Source of the DNA: Candidatus Zixiibacteriota bacterium
GTDB taxonomy: Bacteria > Zixibacteria > MSB-5A5 > SM23-73-2
Direction: 5' to 3'
Assembly (NCBI GenBank): GCA_030615745.1
Contig: JAUWYR010000006.1
Coordinates: forward strand, 1 to 64,000
DNA length: 64,000 nucleotides
In this document: positions 33,168 to 41,476 of the stretch, in pieces
Layout of the letters: each line of letters starts with the position of its first letter
Position numbering within the stretch: position 1 is the first letter of the stretch
Made by a program: the position numbers and the translations under genes
The notes under the pieces: model-generated
What the model was told of the DNA's origin: nothing
The model's input: the letters and a program-made list of their open reading frames with translations, nothing else
Databases searched by the model: none

Positions 33168-34733
33168 GTTTATTTTTGAATTTGAATTAGCATCTCCCGA
33201 CTCTTTGGGATAGGGAGGGGGTCCACTTTTTATAAGATATTTTGCTAAATATATAGCATCGAGTATATCTATAACCCCATCATGATTGGTGTCTCCTCTT
33301 TTGAAGATCAAGCCAAACTCGGTGTTGTTGGTATTGTAGTTGTCGTGATTCTGTTCACCCCATAAAATTAGATAAGGGTTGTAAGGGGTGTGCATATTTA
33401 AAAGATGAACATAATAGACGGTGCCATCAGGACTTAGTGATGGTATGTCGGTGGACATAGCCAGATCAAGGGTGTCATCTAAGTTTACATCCGCTAAGGT
33501 AGGGGGGCTAGCAAACCCTTGAATTTCTTTAGGGTAGTCGGGCAATAAGTTGCCAAATCGGTCATAAGCATAATATCTTCCCATACCGTTGTAGAGCGCG
33601 TTGTCAGTCAGAATAATTTCCACCCAGCCGTCATTGTTTATATCCGCAACAACAGGGTCGCGGAAATGGTGGTTCCATTCAAAAATAATGGGCCAGCCGG
33701 GCTGGTAGGTTCCATCATATCTGAAAACGTGGATGTTGGGATAGGGTTCACCTGCATAATCGGTTGTATAATAGGTGCACCAGATTATCTCCTTATAACC
33801 GTCCTTATCGATATCGCAAGCCACCGGGGAAGCAGTAGGCTCAACATCATAAAATATCGGAAATCCGGGCATCGGCTCCCCATTTGACCTCCAGACACCG
33901 AGCATCCCCCCCCAGTCAGGCCAATTGTCTGCGCTCTCCAGAACTTCGAGCTTTCCATCCAGGTCTAAATCGCTCAATACTAAATGAGTGATCGATCCAG
34001 CTCCCAGATGCCAACCCTCAGGTCCCTCCACCGGAAAACCCGGTAGAGGAGTTCCGTCCGAGCTCCAGGCCCAAAGGTGGAAGCTTGATACTGCCACAAT
34101 ATCCAGATTTCCATCTAAGTCCAGGTCACCTGTTGCTGCAGGTCCGGTAAGTATCTCATATTTTATCCCTATGGGGAGCTGTTTGGGCCAGCCAGAAAGT
34201 GGCTCACCATCATCATCGATAACATATATGGATGAGTCATGGGCAGGAACAATCACAGTTTCCAATTTTCCGTCTTTATCCAGGTCCGATATTGCGGGGT
34301 CAAAGCAGGGGGTATACTGAGTAACTATAGCAGGAAAACCATCGTGGATAGTTCCGTTCTGGTGGTAGACAAAGAGTTTGTAGATGTGAGTGGTGCGCTC
34401 TAACTCGAGTGATACCACATCATTCTGCCCGTCACCGTCAACGTCCCCTATGGCAGACCCGTAAGAAAAGATTCCATAAGGGTTGGAGAGCAGGGGCCAC
34501 CCGGGTAAACGGGAGCTGTCATATTTCCACACGTAGATGCTGTCAAAATCAGAAGGGAATAATATCTCCAAATCCGGATTAGAATCCAGATTACTGGCTA
34601 TAGGCCTGTTAGGATGTCTGAACAGAGCTTCATCGTAAACCACCGTCTGAGGCCAGCCAGGGAATTCGGTCTGGGCATAAGAGAGGTTAAGCAGAAATAG
34701 GATAAAAATCAGAAATATTTTAAAAAATTTCAT
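33111..34733 (-). CDS. Secreted FG-GAP/VCBS beta-propeller protein with dockerin
   Basis: I start at the ATG giving MKFFKIFLIFILFLLNLSYAQ (signal peptide; 540 residues). The track uses a TTG 8 codons earlier. The body contains repeated FG-GAP/VCBS-like blades, each with an aspartate-rich loop (GDVDGDGQNDVV, SDLDKDGKLETV, GDLDLDGNLDIV, CDIDKDGYKEII, ADINNDGWVEII) and a GWP or GFP turn. The C-terminus is a dockerin pair (GDTNHDGVIDILDAIYLAKY and GDANSNSKINLADVIYIVKY). A calcium-binding seven-bladed surface protein is likely; the ligand is unknown. Its 3' end overlaps the remnant methyltransferase frame on the other strand. Confidence 0.85.
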   Translation of the reverse strand: MKFFKIFLIFILFLLNLSYAQTEFPGWPQTVVYDEALFRHPNRPIASNLDSNPDLEILFPSDFDSIYVWKYDSSRLPGWPLLSNPYGIFSYGSAIGDVDGDGQNDVVSLELERTTHIYKLFVYHQNGTIHDGFPAIVTQYTPCFDPAISDLDKDGKLETVIVPAHDSSIYVIDDDGEPLSGWPKQLPIGIKYEILTGPAATGDLDLDGNLDIVAVSSFHLWAWSSDGTPLPGFPVEGPEGWHLGAGSITHLVLSDLDLDGKLEVLESADNWPDWGGMLGVWRSNGEPMPGFPIFYDVEPTASPVACDIDKDGYKEIIWCTYYTTDYAGEPYPNIHVFRYDGTYQPGWPIIFEWNHHFRDPVVADINNDGWVEIILTDNALYNGMGRYYAYDRFGNLLPDYPKEIQGFASPPTLADVNLDDTLDLAMSTDIPSLSPDGTVYYVHLLNMHTPYNPYLILWGEQNHDNYNTNNTEFGLIFKRGDTNHDGVIDILDAIYLAKYLIKSGPPPYPKESGDANSNSKINLADVIYIVKYLFLAGPAP

Positions 34734-34798
34734 CTTATTTTCTCTTTTTTTGAGCAAAGCTAAAAGTTCTGCTCTGCCGATAAAGTGATAAATATTTT

Positions 34799-34826
34799 CG
34801 CTGAGCAGGGATTGAACCTGCCCAGC
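34799..34826 (-). terminator. Hairpin between the small secreted gene and the propeller gene
   Basis: cgctgagcagg-gattgaa-cctgcccagcg pairs almost perfectly. It lies downstream of the 34855-35253 gene and has a T/A-rich flank on the left, fitting minus-strand termination. Confidence 0.5.
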
Positions 34827-34854
34827 GAACAGCTTATCTTTTCATCGCCTGTAT

Positions 34855-35253
34855 TTATTTCTGTGGCTCATAGGGCAACATAACCAGATCCACACGTTCG
34901 TCGGGAAAACCCCAGGTAAAGTATACATAGTGCCACTCGGAATTAGTTAATCGGCCTCTTCCCTGCACCCAATACCAACCCTCCGGCATTTGGGGAGGAA
35001 ATAAATACTTATAGTCATAGGAGGGTCCAGGACGCTCTTCGATACGAACATATCTCAGTGAATCCTCTTCCCGATCTTCCCAAATGGCTACATAATCATC
35101 ATCGTCACGATTACCTTCGTAGGTGACATACCCCCAGATATGCCATCTGGGCCTTGGAGCTGCCTCGGTTTGTGGTCTTACCCAAAAGGCTATGACCAGA
35201 AAAGATGTAATTAGGCAAAAAGATAACAGCAAAATTATTCTCTTCCTTGACAT
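34855..35253 (-). CDS. Small secreted or membrane-anchored protein of unknown function
   Basis: The 132-residue protein starts with a helix (IILLLSFCLITSFLVIAFW) that is either a signal peptide or an anchor. The mature part is rich in tryptophan, tyrosine and acidic residues (RWHIWGYVTYEGNRDDDDYV, EGWYWVQGRGRL, WHYVYFTWGFPDERVDLVML), suggesting a small beta-sandwich or prealbumin-like fold. No family is recognised. ATG with aggagtt upstream. It sits between the propeller gene and the M1 peptidase region with its own terminator, so it is probably monocistronic. Confidence 0.65.
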   Translation of the reverse strand: MSRKRIILLLSFCLITSFLVIAFWVRPQTEAAPRPRWHIWGYVTYEGNRDDDDYVAIWEDREEDSLRYVRIEERPGPSYDYKYLFPPQMPEGWYWVQGRGRLTNSEWHYVYFTWGFPDERVDLVMLPYEPQK

Positions 35254-35323
35254 CTTATTAACTCCTGTAAAAAAATTTTAACTTCGAGTTGTTTTTATCA
35301 ATATCTTTTAAAGTAATAAAGCC

Positions 35324-35348
35324 CCAGCCCCGCCACAGGCGGGGCTGG
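35324..35348. repeat. GC-rich hairpin
   Basis: Perfect 11-base stem ccagccccgcc-aca-ggcggggctgg in otherwise AT-rich DNA. Further right are a GA-dinucleotide run (35383-35397) and a degenerate piece of the dispersed repeat (35570-35612). Confidence 0.5.
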
Positions 35349-35640
35349 ATAGACTCTTCCCCATCCAGATACTATAAACTCGAGAGAGAGAGAGAGTTTT
35401 AAAATAGGCATAAGCCCACCTATTTCGTGAAAATTGTTTTAATCTCTATTCCTAATCTTAATATAATTCTAACTTATTATTTGTCAAGGAATTTTTAAAT
35501 AGTCTCGTCAGAAGCTTTGCTCCTGACACAACCCATAAAATGGAGTGCAATCCCGCCATAGGCTATATCCAAATTAGTTTCGGGAATTCCTGTTCCTGAA
35601 GCATCTGAAAAAGTGGATACAAATTCATTGATTTCACCTA

Positions 35641-35668
35641 TTGACAATCAGAAAGTTTATATTAAATT
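35641..35668 (+). promoter_or_regulatory. Candidate promoter of the M1 peptidase gene
   Basis: TTGACA-16-TAAATT. The transcript would start at the hairpin described next, leaving a leader of about 60 nt. Confidence 0.4.
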
Positions 35669-35677
35669 AAAAATATG

Positions 35678-35704
35678 GGCTAATCTTCAGGGGTTAGCCT
35701 TTTT
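35678..35704 (+). promoter_or_regulatory. Terminator-like leader hairpin before the M1 peptidase
   Basis: The stem ggctaa / ttagcc with a 10-base loop is followed by ttttt. It lies between the promoter and the SD (ctggagg), so it may attenuate transcription. A similar hairpin-plus-U-run is found before hisS. Confidence 0.35.
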
Positions 35705-35738
35705 GTTAGAATAATATCTAAAAAACTGGAGGTCTAAA

Positions 35739-37955
35739 ATGAAGTGTCTTAAAAGGATTTTAATCTTAGGAGTTATCCTTGTTGTATCAGGATTTATAAT
35801 TATCTGGGCTCAATCTCAACCCAAAGAAGAGAAAAAGGTGGTAACAGATTTGACTCCCTCAGAACTTCATAAGCTATTAGGAGAGATGAAAGCCAGAAAA
35901 CTTTTGAAGCAAAGGGAGGCGATGAAAAAGGTGGGATTGAAGGCACCGGCTAATCAGGATGATTACGATGCTTTATACTATGGCTTGAATTTGACTATCA
36001 ATGATACAAATCAGACTATTTTTGGCTGGGTGAATATGGAAGCGGAAAGCAGAATCGATGGATTAACCTTAGTTTCGCTTGATTTAATCAATTCCTTAAC
36101 TGTTGACTCGGTCAAGCTCGGCAGCACTTCCCTTTCCTTTGACCATATTAACAACTTAATCGACATTACACTGGATAAAGCATATAATACCGGTGAGAAG
36201 TTTGTGCTCTCAGTTTTTTATTATGGACATCCAGAACCAGGAGGATTTCTGGCTTTTACCTTCGAGACCTATAACGGATACCCAATGATCTCAAGCTTAA
36301 GCGAACCCTTTTTCGCCCGAAACTGGTGGCCCTGTAAGGATTTTCCACACGATAAGGCTGATTCAGCTGATATCAACATAACAGTAAGACCTGACCTTGT
36401 GGTCGCTTCCAATGGGACATTGAGGGATACCCTCACCAATCCAGATGGAACCAAGACATTTAAGTGGCACGAATCTTATCCCATAACTACCTATCTCATA
36501 TCAGTTGCAATTTATCCCTATTCTATTTTTTCCCACTATTATCTTTATTCCCCTACTGACTCGATGGAAGTGAGATATTTCGTTTTCCCTGATTACCTGG
36601 GAACTGCTCAAGTCTATTATCAGATAACCGTCCCTGCAATAGAATATTATGCTGAAACTTTTGGAGAATATCCCTTTTTATCGGAAAAATATGGGATGGC
36701 ACATTTTAAATGGGGTGGAGCAATGGAGCATCAGACCTGTACCACCATTAGGTGCTGGTATTATGGTTGGGCTATTATCGTGCATGAGCTGGCTCATCAG
36801 TGGTGGGGGGATCTGATAACCTGCAGGGACTGGCATCATATCTGGCTAAACGAGGGATTCGCTTCCTATTGTGAGCCACTATTTCGAGAACATACTTCAG
36901 GTCAATCCGCTTATCACGATTATATGGAGGGTATGGATTATCCTTATGGCGGAACAATTTATGTCGTTGATACTACAGATGTTTATGAGATCTTCAGCCT
37001 CAGAGTCTATCATAAGGGAGCCTGGGTTCTGCATATGCTCAGGCATGTAGTTGGAGATTCGACATTTTTCGATATTCTAAGAGCTTATTATTCTGATCCT
37101 CGTTATGCTCACGGAACAGCGGTTACCGAGGATTTTCAGGGTATTTGTGAAAATGTTTATGGATATGATCTAGACTGGTTTTTTCAGGAGTGGATTTATG
37201 GCGAGTATCGACCGAATTATCATTATTCCTGGATCTATGAGCCCTCGCCTGAAAGCTACGATGTGTATCTGCACATAGATCAAATACAGACCACTGATCC
37301 TGAGGTTTTTACTATGCCTATTGATATAACTATAAAAGATACTACAAGTGTTGAAGAGACCACTCTGGTGGTTTTTAACAATTTACGTTTTCAGGATTTT
37401 AAATTAACTGTTGAGATTCTTCCTCAAAAATTGGAATTTGACAAGGATAACTGGATCTTAAAATATTCAACAAAGACTAGCTATGGATTAAATATTGTCA
37501 CAACCTCTTTACCTGATGGAAAAACTTTTTGGACTTATTACGATACCTTAGAAGCAAAAGGAGGAACCCCTCCTTATGAGTGGGCAGTTATATCCGGTGA
37601 TTTTCCGGATGGATTGAGCTTAAGCTCTTCCACAGGAATAATCTCCGGTGCTCCCTTTGTAGCGGATACATTCGATTTCACTGTTCAGGTAGAGGATTTG
37701 AGTAGTCTTACCGATACACAGGATTTCACTATAGTGGTTGAGTATGATACAACTGCGCAATGCGATTTAGTTTATGATGATAAGGTGAATTTATCAGATG
37801 TGGTCTTTTTAGCCAACTATCTTTTCAAATCAGGTCCTGCGCCAAATCCTTTGAAGTGCGGGGATGTGGACTGTGATGGTTCTACTGAGGTATCTGATGT
37901 TATTTACATCGCTAATTATCTTTTGAAAGGTGGACTGGATCCGTGCTGGTGGTAA
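35739..37955 (+). CDS. M1-family aminopeptidase with Ig-like domain and dockerin
   Basis: This secreted 738-residue metallopeptidase has a signal helix (LILGVILVVSGFIIIWAQ), an N-terminal beta domain, and a thermolysin-like catalytic domain. GGAMEHQT is the exopeptidase (GAMEN-equivalent) motif. The zinc site is VHELAHQWWGDL with WLNEGFASYCE (H-E-x2-H at ~349-353 and Glu ~372, 18 residues between). A putative Ig domain (GGTPPYEWAVISGDFPDGLS, about 610-670) and a dockerin pair (DLVYDDKVNLSDVVFLANY, DVDCDGSTEVSDVIYIANY) follow. It removes N-terminal residues from peptides, here outside the cell. It may act after the C25 endopeptidase in protein breakdown (inference). A terminator follows. Confidence 0.92.
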   Translation: MKCLKRILILGVILVVSGFIIIWAQSQPKEEKKVVTDLTPSELHKLLGEMKARKLLKQREAMKKVGLKAPANQDDYDALYYGLNLTINDTNQTIFGWVNMEAESRIDGLTLVSLDLINSLTVDSVKLGSTSLSFDHINNLIDITLDKAYNTGEKFVLSVFYYGHPEPGGFLAFTFETYNGYPMISSLSEPFFARNWWPCKDFPHDKADSADINITVRPDLVVASNGTLRDTLTNPDGTKTFKWHESYPITTYLISVAIYPYSIFSHYYLYSPTDSMEVRYFVFPDYLGTAQVYYQITVPAIEYYAETFGEYPFLSEKYGMAHFKWGGAMEHQTCTTIRCWYYGWAIIVHELAHQWWGDLITCRDWHHIWLNEGFASYCEPLFREHTSGQSAYHDYMEGMDYPYGGTIYVVDTTDVYEIFSLRVYHKGAWVLHMLRHVVGDSTFFDILRAYYSDPRYAHGTAVTEDFQGICENVYGYDLDWFFQEWIYGEYRPNYHYSWIYEPSPESYDVYLHIDQIQTTDPEVFTMPIDITIKDTTSVEETTLVVFNNLRFQDFKLTVEILPQKLEFDKDNWILKYSTKTSYGLNIVTTSLPDGKTFWTYYDTLEAKGGTPPYEWAVISGDFPDGLSLSSSTGIISGAPFVADTFDFTVQVEDLSSLTDTQDFTIVVEYDTTAQCDLVYDDKVNLSDVVFLANYLFKSGPAPNPLKCGDVDCDGSTEVSDVIYIANYLLKGGLDPCWW

Positions 37956-37975
37956 AAGTGTAATTTGTTGGTAAG

Positions 37976-37994
37976 GGCGGAACTTGTTTCCGCC
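37976..37994 (+). terminator. Rho-independent terminator of the M1 peptidase gene
   Basis: The 7-base stem ggcggaa / ttccgcc with a 5-base loop is followed by six T residues, 20 bases after the stop codon. Confidence 0.8.
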
Positions 37995-38009
37995 TTTTTT
38001 ATTTTTTGG

Positions 38010-38037
38010 TTGCAATTTTGTCGAAAGAGGTTATATT
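38010..38037 (+). promoter_or_regulatory. Candidate promoter of tRNA-Ser
   Basis: TTGCAA-16-TATATT, ending about 97 bases before the tRNA. Confidence 0.35.
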
Positions 38038-38133
38038 TTCGTAAAATTTAAAGTGAAATAGTCTTTTTTAAAAAGAGGTGATTAAATATAAGTTACTAAC
38101 AACCATTAACTATCTACTAACCACCAATAGGTC

Positions 38134-38217
38134 GGAGGGCTAGACCTAACTGGTAAGGCAGTGGACTTGAAATCCACCGTCCGTAAGGACTTGCGGGTTC
38201 GAATCCTGCGCCCTCCG
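38134..38217 (+). tRNA. tRNA-Ser (UGA anticodon)
   Basis: Acceptor stem GGAGGGC / GCCCTCC, anticodon stem GTGGA / TCCAC with loop CTTGAAA (anticodon TGA), a long variable arm (gtccgtaaggac) as expected for serine, and T arm gcgggTTCGAATcctgc. The discriminator base is G and CCA is not encoded. Imperfect inverted repeats flank the gene (38092-38125 and 38233-38264). Confidence 0.92.
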
Positions 38218-38377
38218 CTTTTAAAAGTTTTTAGTGGTTAGTTTATAGCTGTTAGTTTTGTTGCTGGAAGTTTTTGAGAGCCTCACCCTTATATAGCTAT
38301 AAACATTTTCTCCCTTAAAAAATTTCAGGGTATTCCGATAAAAAGTATAGATAAATTTGTTAAAGAGTGCCTGCCTT

Positions 38378-38443
38378 GAGGATAGCTGGTTGAACTAAGG
38401 GAACTTCGGTTCTCACCTCCTTTGCTTCAACCAAGCTATCCTC
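38378..38443. ncRNA. Long hairpin with internal UUCG stem-loop (terminator or small RNA)
   Basis: gaggatagctggttgaa pairs with ttcaaccaagctatcctc (one bulge) and is followed by ttttact on the plus strand. Inside, gggaac-ttcg-gttctc forms a UUCG tetraloop. A simple terminator would not need the second stem. It lies 160 bases after tRNA-Ser. The sequence alone does not tell whether it is a terminator or a structured RNA. Confidence 0.4.
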
Positions 38444-38539
38444 TTTTACTGTAAAGGTTAAAAAAGAAATGAAAGTAATTAAGCTAAGTTGAGTTAACAC
38501 CCAAAGTCTTTTATTAAATTCTTCTTAGAAATTTTAAGA

Positions 38540-39298
38540 TTAGAATTGTCTAAACATCACTTTTTGGGTCTCTGTATCCACAAAAGCATAAAATCTATCT
38601 TTTAAAGCACCTGGATTCACCACTTTTGTCTGTTCAATTTTCTCCTCTCCTTGTGCCTTATGTGCATGCCCGCAAAAAGCCAAAGATGGTTTGTATTTTT
38701 GGATAATATCATTTATCACAGCAGAACCTTTGTGTTTCCCATTATCCGAATCGAGCTTTCCCACAGGTGGAGTGTGGAACAATAAAATCTTTTGCTGATT
38801 AAAGTTAGACAAAAATTTAAGCCCGTAATCTGCCTCCCACCTTGGATATTGCAGAACAAAGAAATCCTCTTTATCTTCTTCTGTTATCTCACCTCCGAAT
38901 CCAGCTATAACTGAATCGTTAAAAACGAAAAAGGAATGATGGACTATATGAATGTTCGGGTTTTTCATAGCCTCTGTTGCCACTTTCAGATACTGGCTTA
39001 TTGGAGAATCAACATTTCCAGGTATCAAAACTGTTGGTCTGTTCGACTTGGCTATCTGGAGATAGAATTTCCAGTAAATGTTTGTATTTTCCTCGATCTC
39101 CTCTTTTATTTTTGGCTTATTTTTATCAGGCATTCTTTTCTCTTTTTTCGCCTCTGCCCATTCGGTACATTTTATTCTCCATTTTAAGATATCGCCGGTG
39201 AAGATCACCAGGTCGAAATTTGAATTTTTAACAGCATCAAAAAAATCAGTCCAGATTTCTTCTTTTCCGTGAAAATCAGACAAAGATAGTATTTTCAT
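38540..39298 (-). CDS. Calcineurin-like metallophosphoesterase
   Basis: This is a 252-residue cytoplasmic protein with the metal motifs LSLSDFHGKEE (about 4-14), VIFTGDILKW, IPGNVDSP (the Asn with a non-His follower), LLFHTPPVG and FCGHAHKAQG. It is probably a phosphatase or phosphodiesterase acting on small molecules; the substrate is unknown. An insertion of about 35 basic residues (AEAKKEKRMPDKNKPK) follows the second motif. ATG with aaaggagaaaa upstream. It is monocistronic, followed by repeats. Confidence 0.85.
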   Translation of the reverse strand: MKILSLSDFHGKEEIWTDFFDAVKNSNFDLVIFTGDILKWRIKCTEWAEAKKEKRMPDKNKPKIKEEIEENTNIYWKFYLQIAKSNRPTVLIPGNVDSPISQYLKVATEAMKNPNIHIVHHSFFVFNDSVIAGFGGEITEEDKEDFFVLQYPRWEADYGLKFLSNFNQQKILLFHTPPVGKLDSDNGKHKGSAVINDIIQKYKPSLAFCGHAHKAQGEEKIEQTKVVNPGALKDRFYAFVDTETQKVMFRQF

Positions 39299-39332
39299 TT
39301 TTTTCTCCTTTCAGACCTAAGCTCTTCCGTAG

Positions 39333-39410
39333 CGTCGGGGTTTATCCCCGACGTTAATCAAATTACATAGGTAATTCTCTGGTTAGTGCTGGAATTGGAT
39401 TTCCAGCACT
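39333..39410. repeat. Two intergenic hairpins
   Basis: cgtcgggg-tttat-ccccgacg (39333-39353) and agtgctggaa...ttccagcact (39385-39410). They lie between two genes on the minus strand. Confidence 0.5.
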
Positions 39411-39486
39411 GTTTAAAATCTGGAAAATTCAATTCCTAACTAAAAAGAGCCTTAGCTACAATTTTTTCGTAGTGTTAAATTTATCC

Positions 39487-40257
39487 TTAAGACCTATTCC
39501 TCTTATGAAATATCTTAAAACCTGCTTTTTCTAATCTTGCAACTGAAGTGAAATATGGATCGCAAAACTCCTCCTCTAAATAATCAAAATAACCAAGCTT
39601 TTTGAGTTTTCTTTTCATAATTTTGTCTTCCACTTGGGGCATCAAAATTGGGTCGTTCATACAGGCAATATGAAATTTTAGATTTGCAGAAATTAAATTT
39701 TTTATCCCCAGATAAGGAAGCTCAAAAAACTCTGATTTTGCCCCAGTCCTTTTTTCAAACCCTTTCGGTGTTCCCGCTTTTAAACAGAGTCTTATATACA
39801 CATTTTTGTATTTTTTTAATTTGGAAACATAATCTTTATCATCTCCAAAAAGGATACCATTGGTCTCTAAGATGAAAAGATAATCTGTGGTATTTACTAA
39901 ATCCAAAACTTTTAAAAGGTGTTCTTTACCCAGTGTTGGTTCACCACCGGAGATTCGGAGTCGTGGAACATTTTTCTTTTTCGCATTATAGACCAGTCTG
40001 TCAAACACCTGTTCAGGAGAATAAAAATCTTTTTCTTTTTCAGGGAAGTCCCTTGACCAGTTAACCCAGCAAAAGATGCATCTGAGGCAGCATCCCACTG
40101 TATACCCGGTTGAGATTCCACGATAAACACCGGTGCAGTAGAATTTGGTATATTTTTTCAAACCCCCTTTGCAAACGATATTTTCTGTTCGTTTAGCCAG
40201 TTCCAAAGGGTCAAATGGTTTGAAATTTTGAGTTATGTACCTTGGATAGGATTCCAT
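39487..40257 (-). CDS. Radical SAM protein
   Basis: The 256 residues include the [4Fe-4S]-binding motif GCCLRCIFCW (C-x3-C-x2-C, about 55-63), the SAM-binding GGEPT (LRISGGEPTLGKEHLL, about 102) and TNG (LFILETNGILFG). The TIM-barrel seems to end near residue 200, after which a basic C-terminal part follows. The reaction is unknown; the size and layout resemble activase-like or small modifying radical SAM proteins. No substrate peptide or partner is adjacent. The SD is weak. Confidence 0.85.
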   Translation of the reverse strand: MESYPRYITQNFKPFDPLELAKRTENIVCKGGLKKYTKFYCTGVYRGISTGYTVGCCLRCIFCWVNWSRDFPEKEKDFYSPEQVFDRLVYNAKKKNVPRLRISGGEPTLGKEHLLKVLDLVNTTDYLFILETNGILFGDDKDYVSKLKKYKNVYIRLCLKAGTPKGFEKRTGAKSEFFELPYLGIKNLISANLKFHIACMNDPILMPQVEDKIMKRKLKKLGYFDYLEEEFCDPYFTSVARLEKAGFKIFHKRNRS

Positions 40258-40422
40258 TTAAGTTTTTCAAAGCAACATTTTCGTCCCATCTGAAAGGGAC
40301 GGCTACCATTATTTTAATTCTCTTACACTCTCCTAACAAAGCCTTTCTGACCTTTTTTGCTAAAACGAATAGAGAAACACATCAGGATGAACCTTTAGGA
40401 TAAACCTTCTCTAACTGGTTTG

Positions 40423-41130
40423 TTATTTTTTTAAACAGAAATCCTTTACCACACAAATCTCGCACTTTTTCTTCCGACAGAAATCCTTAGTTAATCTTAG
40501 CAAAGCTGCTTCGAAATCGGCAAAATCTTTTCCTTTTACCTTATTTTCTTCCCACACCCTTTTCAGTTCAACTAAGATTTTGTCTTTTTTAATAACTTTG
40601 GGCAAAAGCCCTAAACTTCTTGCTCCTTCGATTACCAGAGCACCGGGCAAAGGTTCTGCTTTTTCCCAGATTTCTCTTAGTTCCCTTAAAAATATATTAC
40701 AAGTTACATCCCCGATCCCTTTGCCCAAATCCTTTATTTTTTGCTCTAAATCTTTCTGGTCTTTTGCGAAGGAATGGAGTTTGTTCAAATCTTTTTGATA
40801 TTTGTCTTTTAAATCTTTTGTTATCTCCAAAAGTTTAGTCGCAGTTTTGAAATCATACCTAACATATCCTCCGTTATCCAAAATTCTTACCAGTCCATCC
40901 CAGCCAGTTTTTAAAATATCAGATGGGGTTAAAACATCCTCTTTTTTAAATTCGGCAAAGGTTCGAAGCACAATTGTCTCAGATATCCTTGCACCAAAAA
41001 GGATGGAGCCTAAAAACCATTTGAATATCTCCTCAGCTTCTTTTTTTGAAAGATCAATATCTAAGCTAACTGAGAACTTTTCGCCTAAATTATTTAACAA
41101 AAGTTTTATAGCCTTATTTTTACCCATCAT
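40423..41130 (-). CDS. Endonuclease III-like (HhH-GPD superfamily) protein, atypical active site
   Basis: The 235-residue protein has the helical layout of HhH-GPD DNA glycosylases (ILFGARISETIVLRTFAEF, LGKGIGDVTCNIFLRELR) and a C-terminal cysteine cluster (FCRKKKCEICVVKDFC). In endonuclease III the hairpin reads like GVGRKTA with a catalytic lysine and is followed by a VDTHV aspartate; here GIGDVTC lacks the lysine and no equivalent aspartate is clear. The cysteines are spaced C-x4-C-x2-C-x5-C, shorter than the usual C-x6 in the first gap. It could be a divergent glycosylase or a non-catalytic DNA-binding relative. No linked gene suggests which. Confidence 0.7.
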   Translation of the reverse strand: MMGKNKAIKLLLNNLGEKFSVSLDIDLSKKEAEEIFKWFLGSILFGARISETIVLRTFAEFKKEDVLTPSDILKTGWDGLVRILDNGGYVRYDFKTATKLLEITKDLKDKYQKDLNKLHSFAKDQKDLEQKIKDLGKGIGDVTCNIFLRELREIWEKAEPLPGALVIEGARSLGLLPKVIKKDKILVELKRVWEENKVKGKDFADFEAALLRLTKDFCRKKKCEICVVKDFCLKK

Positions 41131-41430
41131 ATCTCACTTTTTAATTTTAATTATAAAGAATTTCTTTTTTTTCACAAGAGTTGTTTTGAAAAATTGAAAT
41201 TGATTTCCAGCCTGAGAGGTCTTATGATTAGGAAAAGATTTTTTTATTAAGAAACAAAAAATAAGTTAAAAGAATTCAGTTAAAAAAAATCTATATGAGA
41301 AAAGAATATAAGTTTTTCACTTAACTTAAATATGGATCAAAAGCTTGAAAAAATAAGAACAAAAAATTAGTCCAAAAGTTTAAAAATTTTTTTTATAGTT
41401 TTGAAAATTTAGTCAAAATTTAGTTTTTCC

Positions 41431-41458
41431 TTGACTTTTAAGAATGGAACACTAAAAT
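41431..41458 (+). promoter_or_regulatory. Promoter of the osmolyte operon
   Basis: TTGACT-16-TAAAAT. The predicted start lies only about 12 bases before the ATG of the first gene, so the leader would hold just the SD (gaggt). Confidence 0.55.
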
Positions 41459-41476
41459 TAAGAAATGAGGTAAAAG

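Noticed and set aside
33988-34320. 110-aa plus-strand ORF inside the propeller gene
   Set aside because: Antisense shadow of regularly repeated blade sequence.
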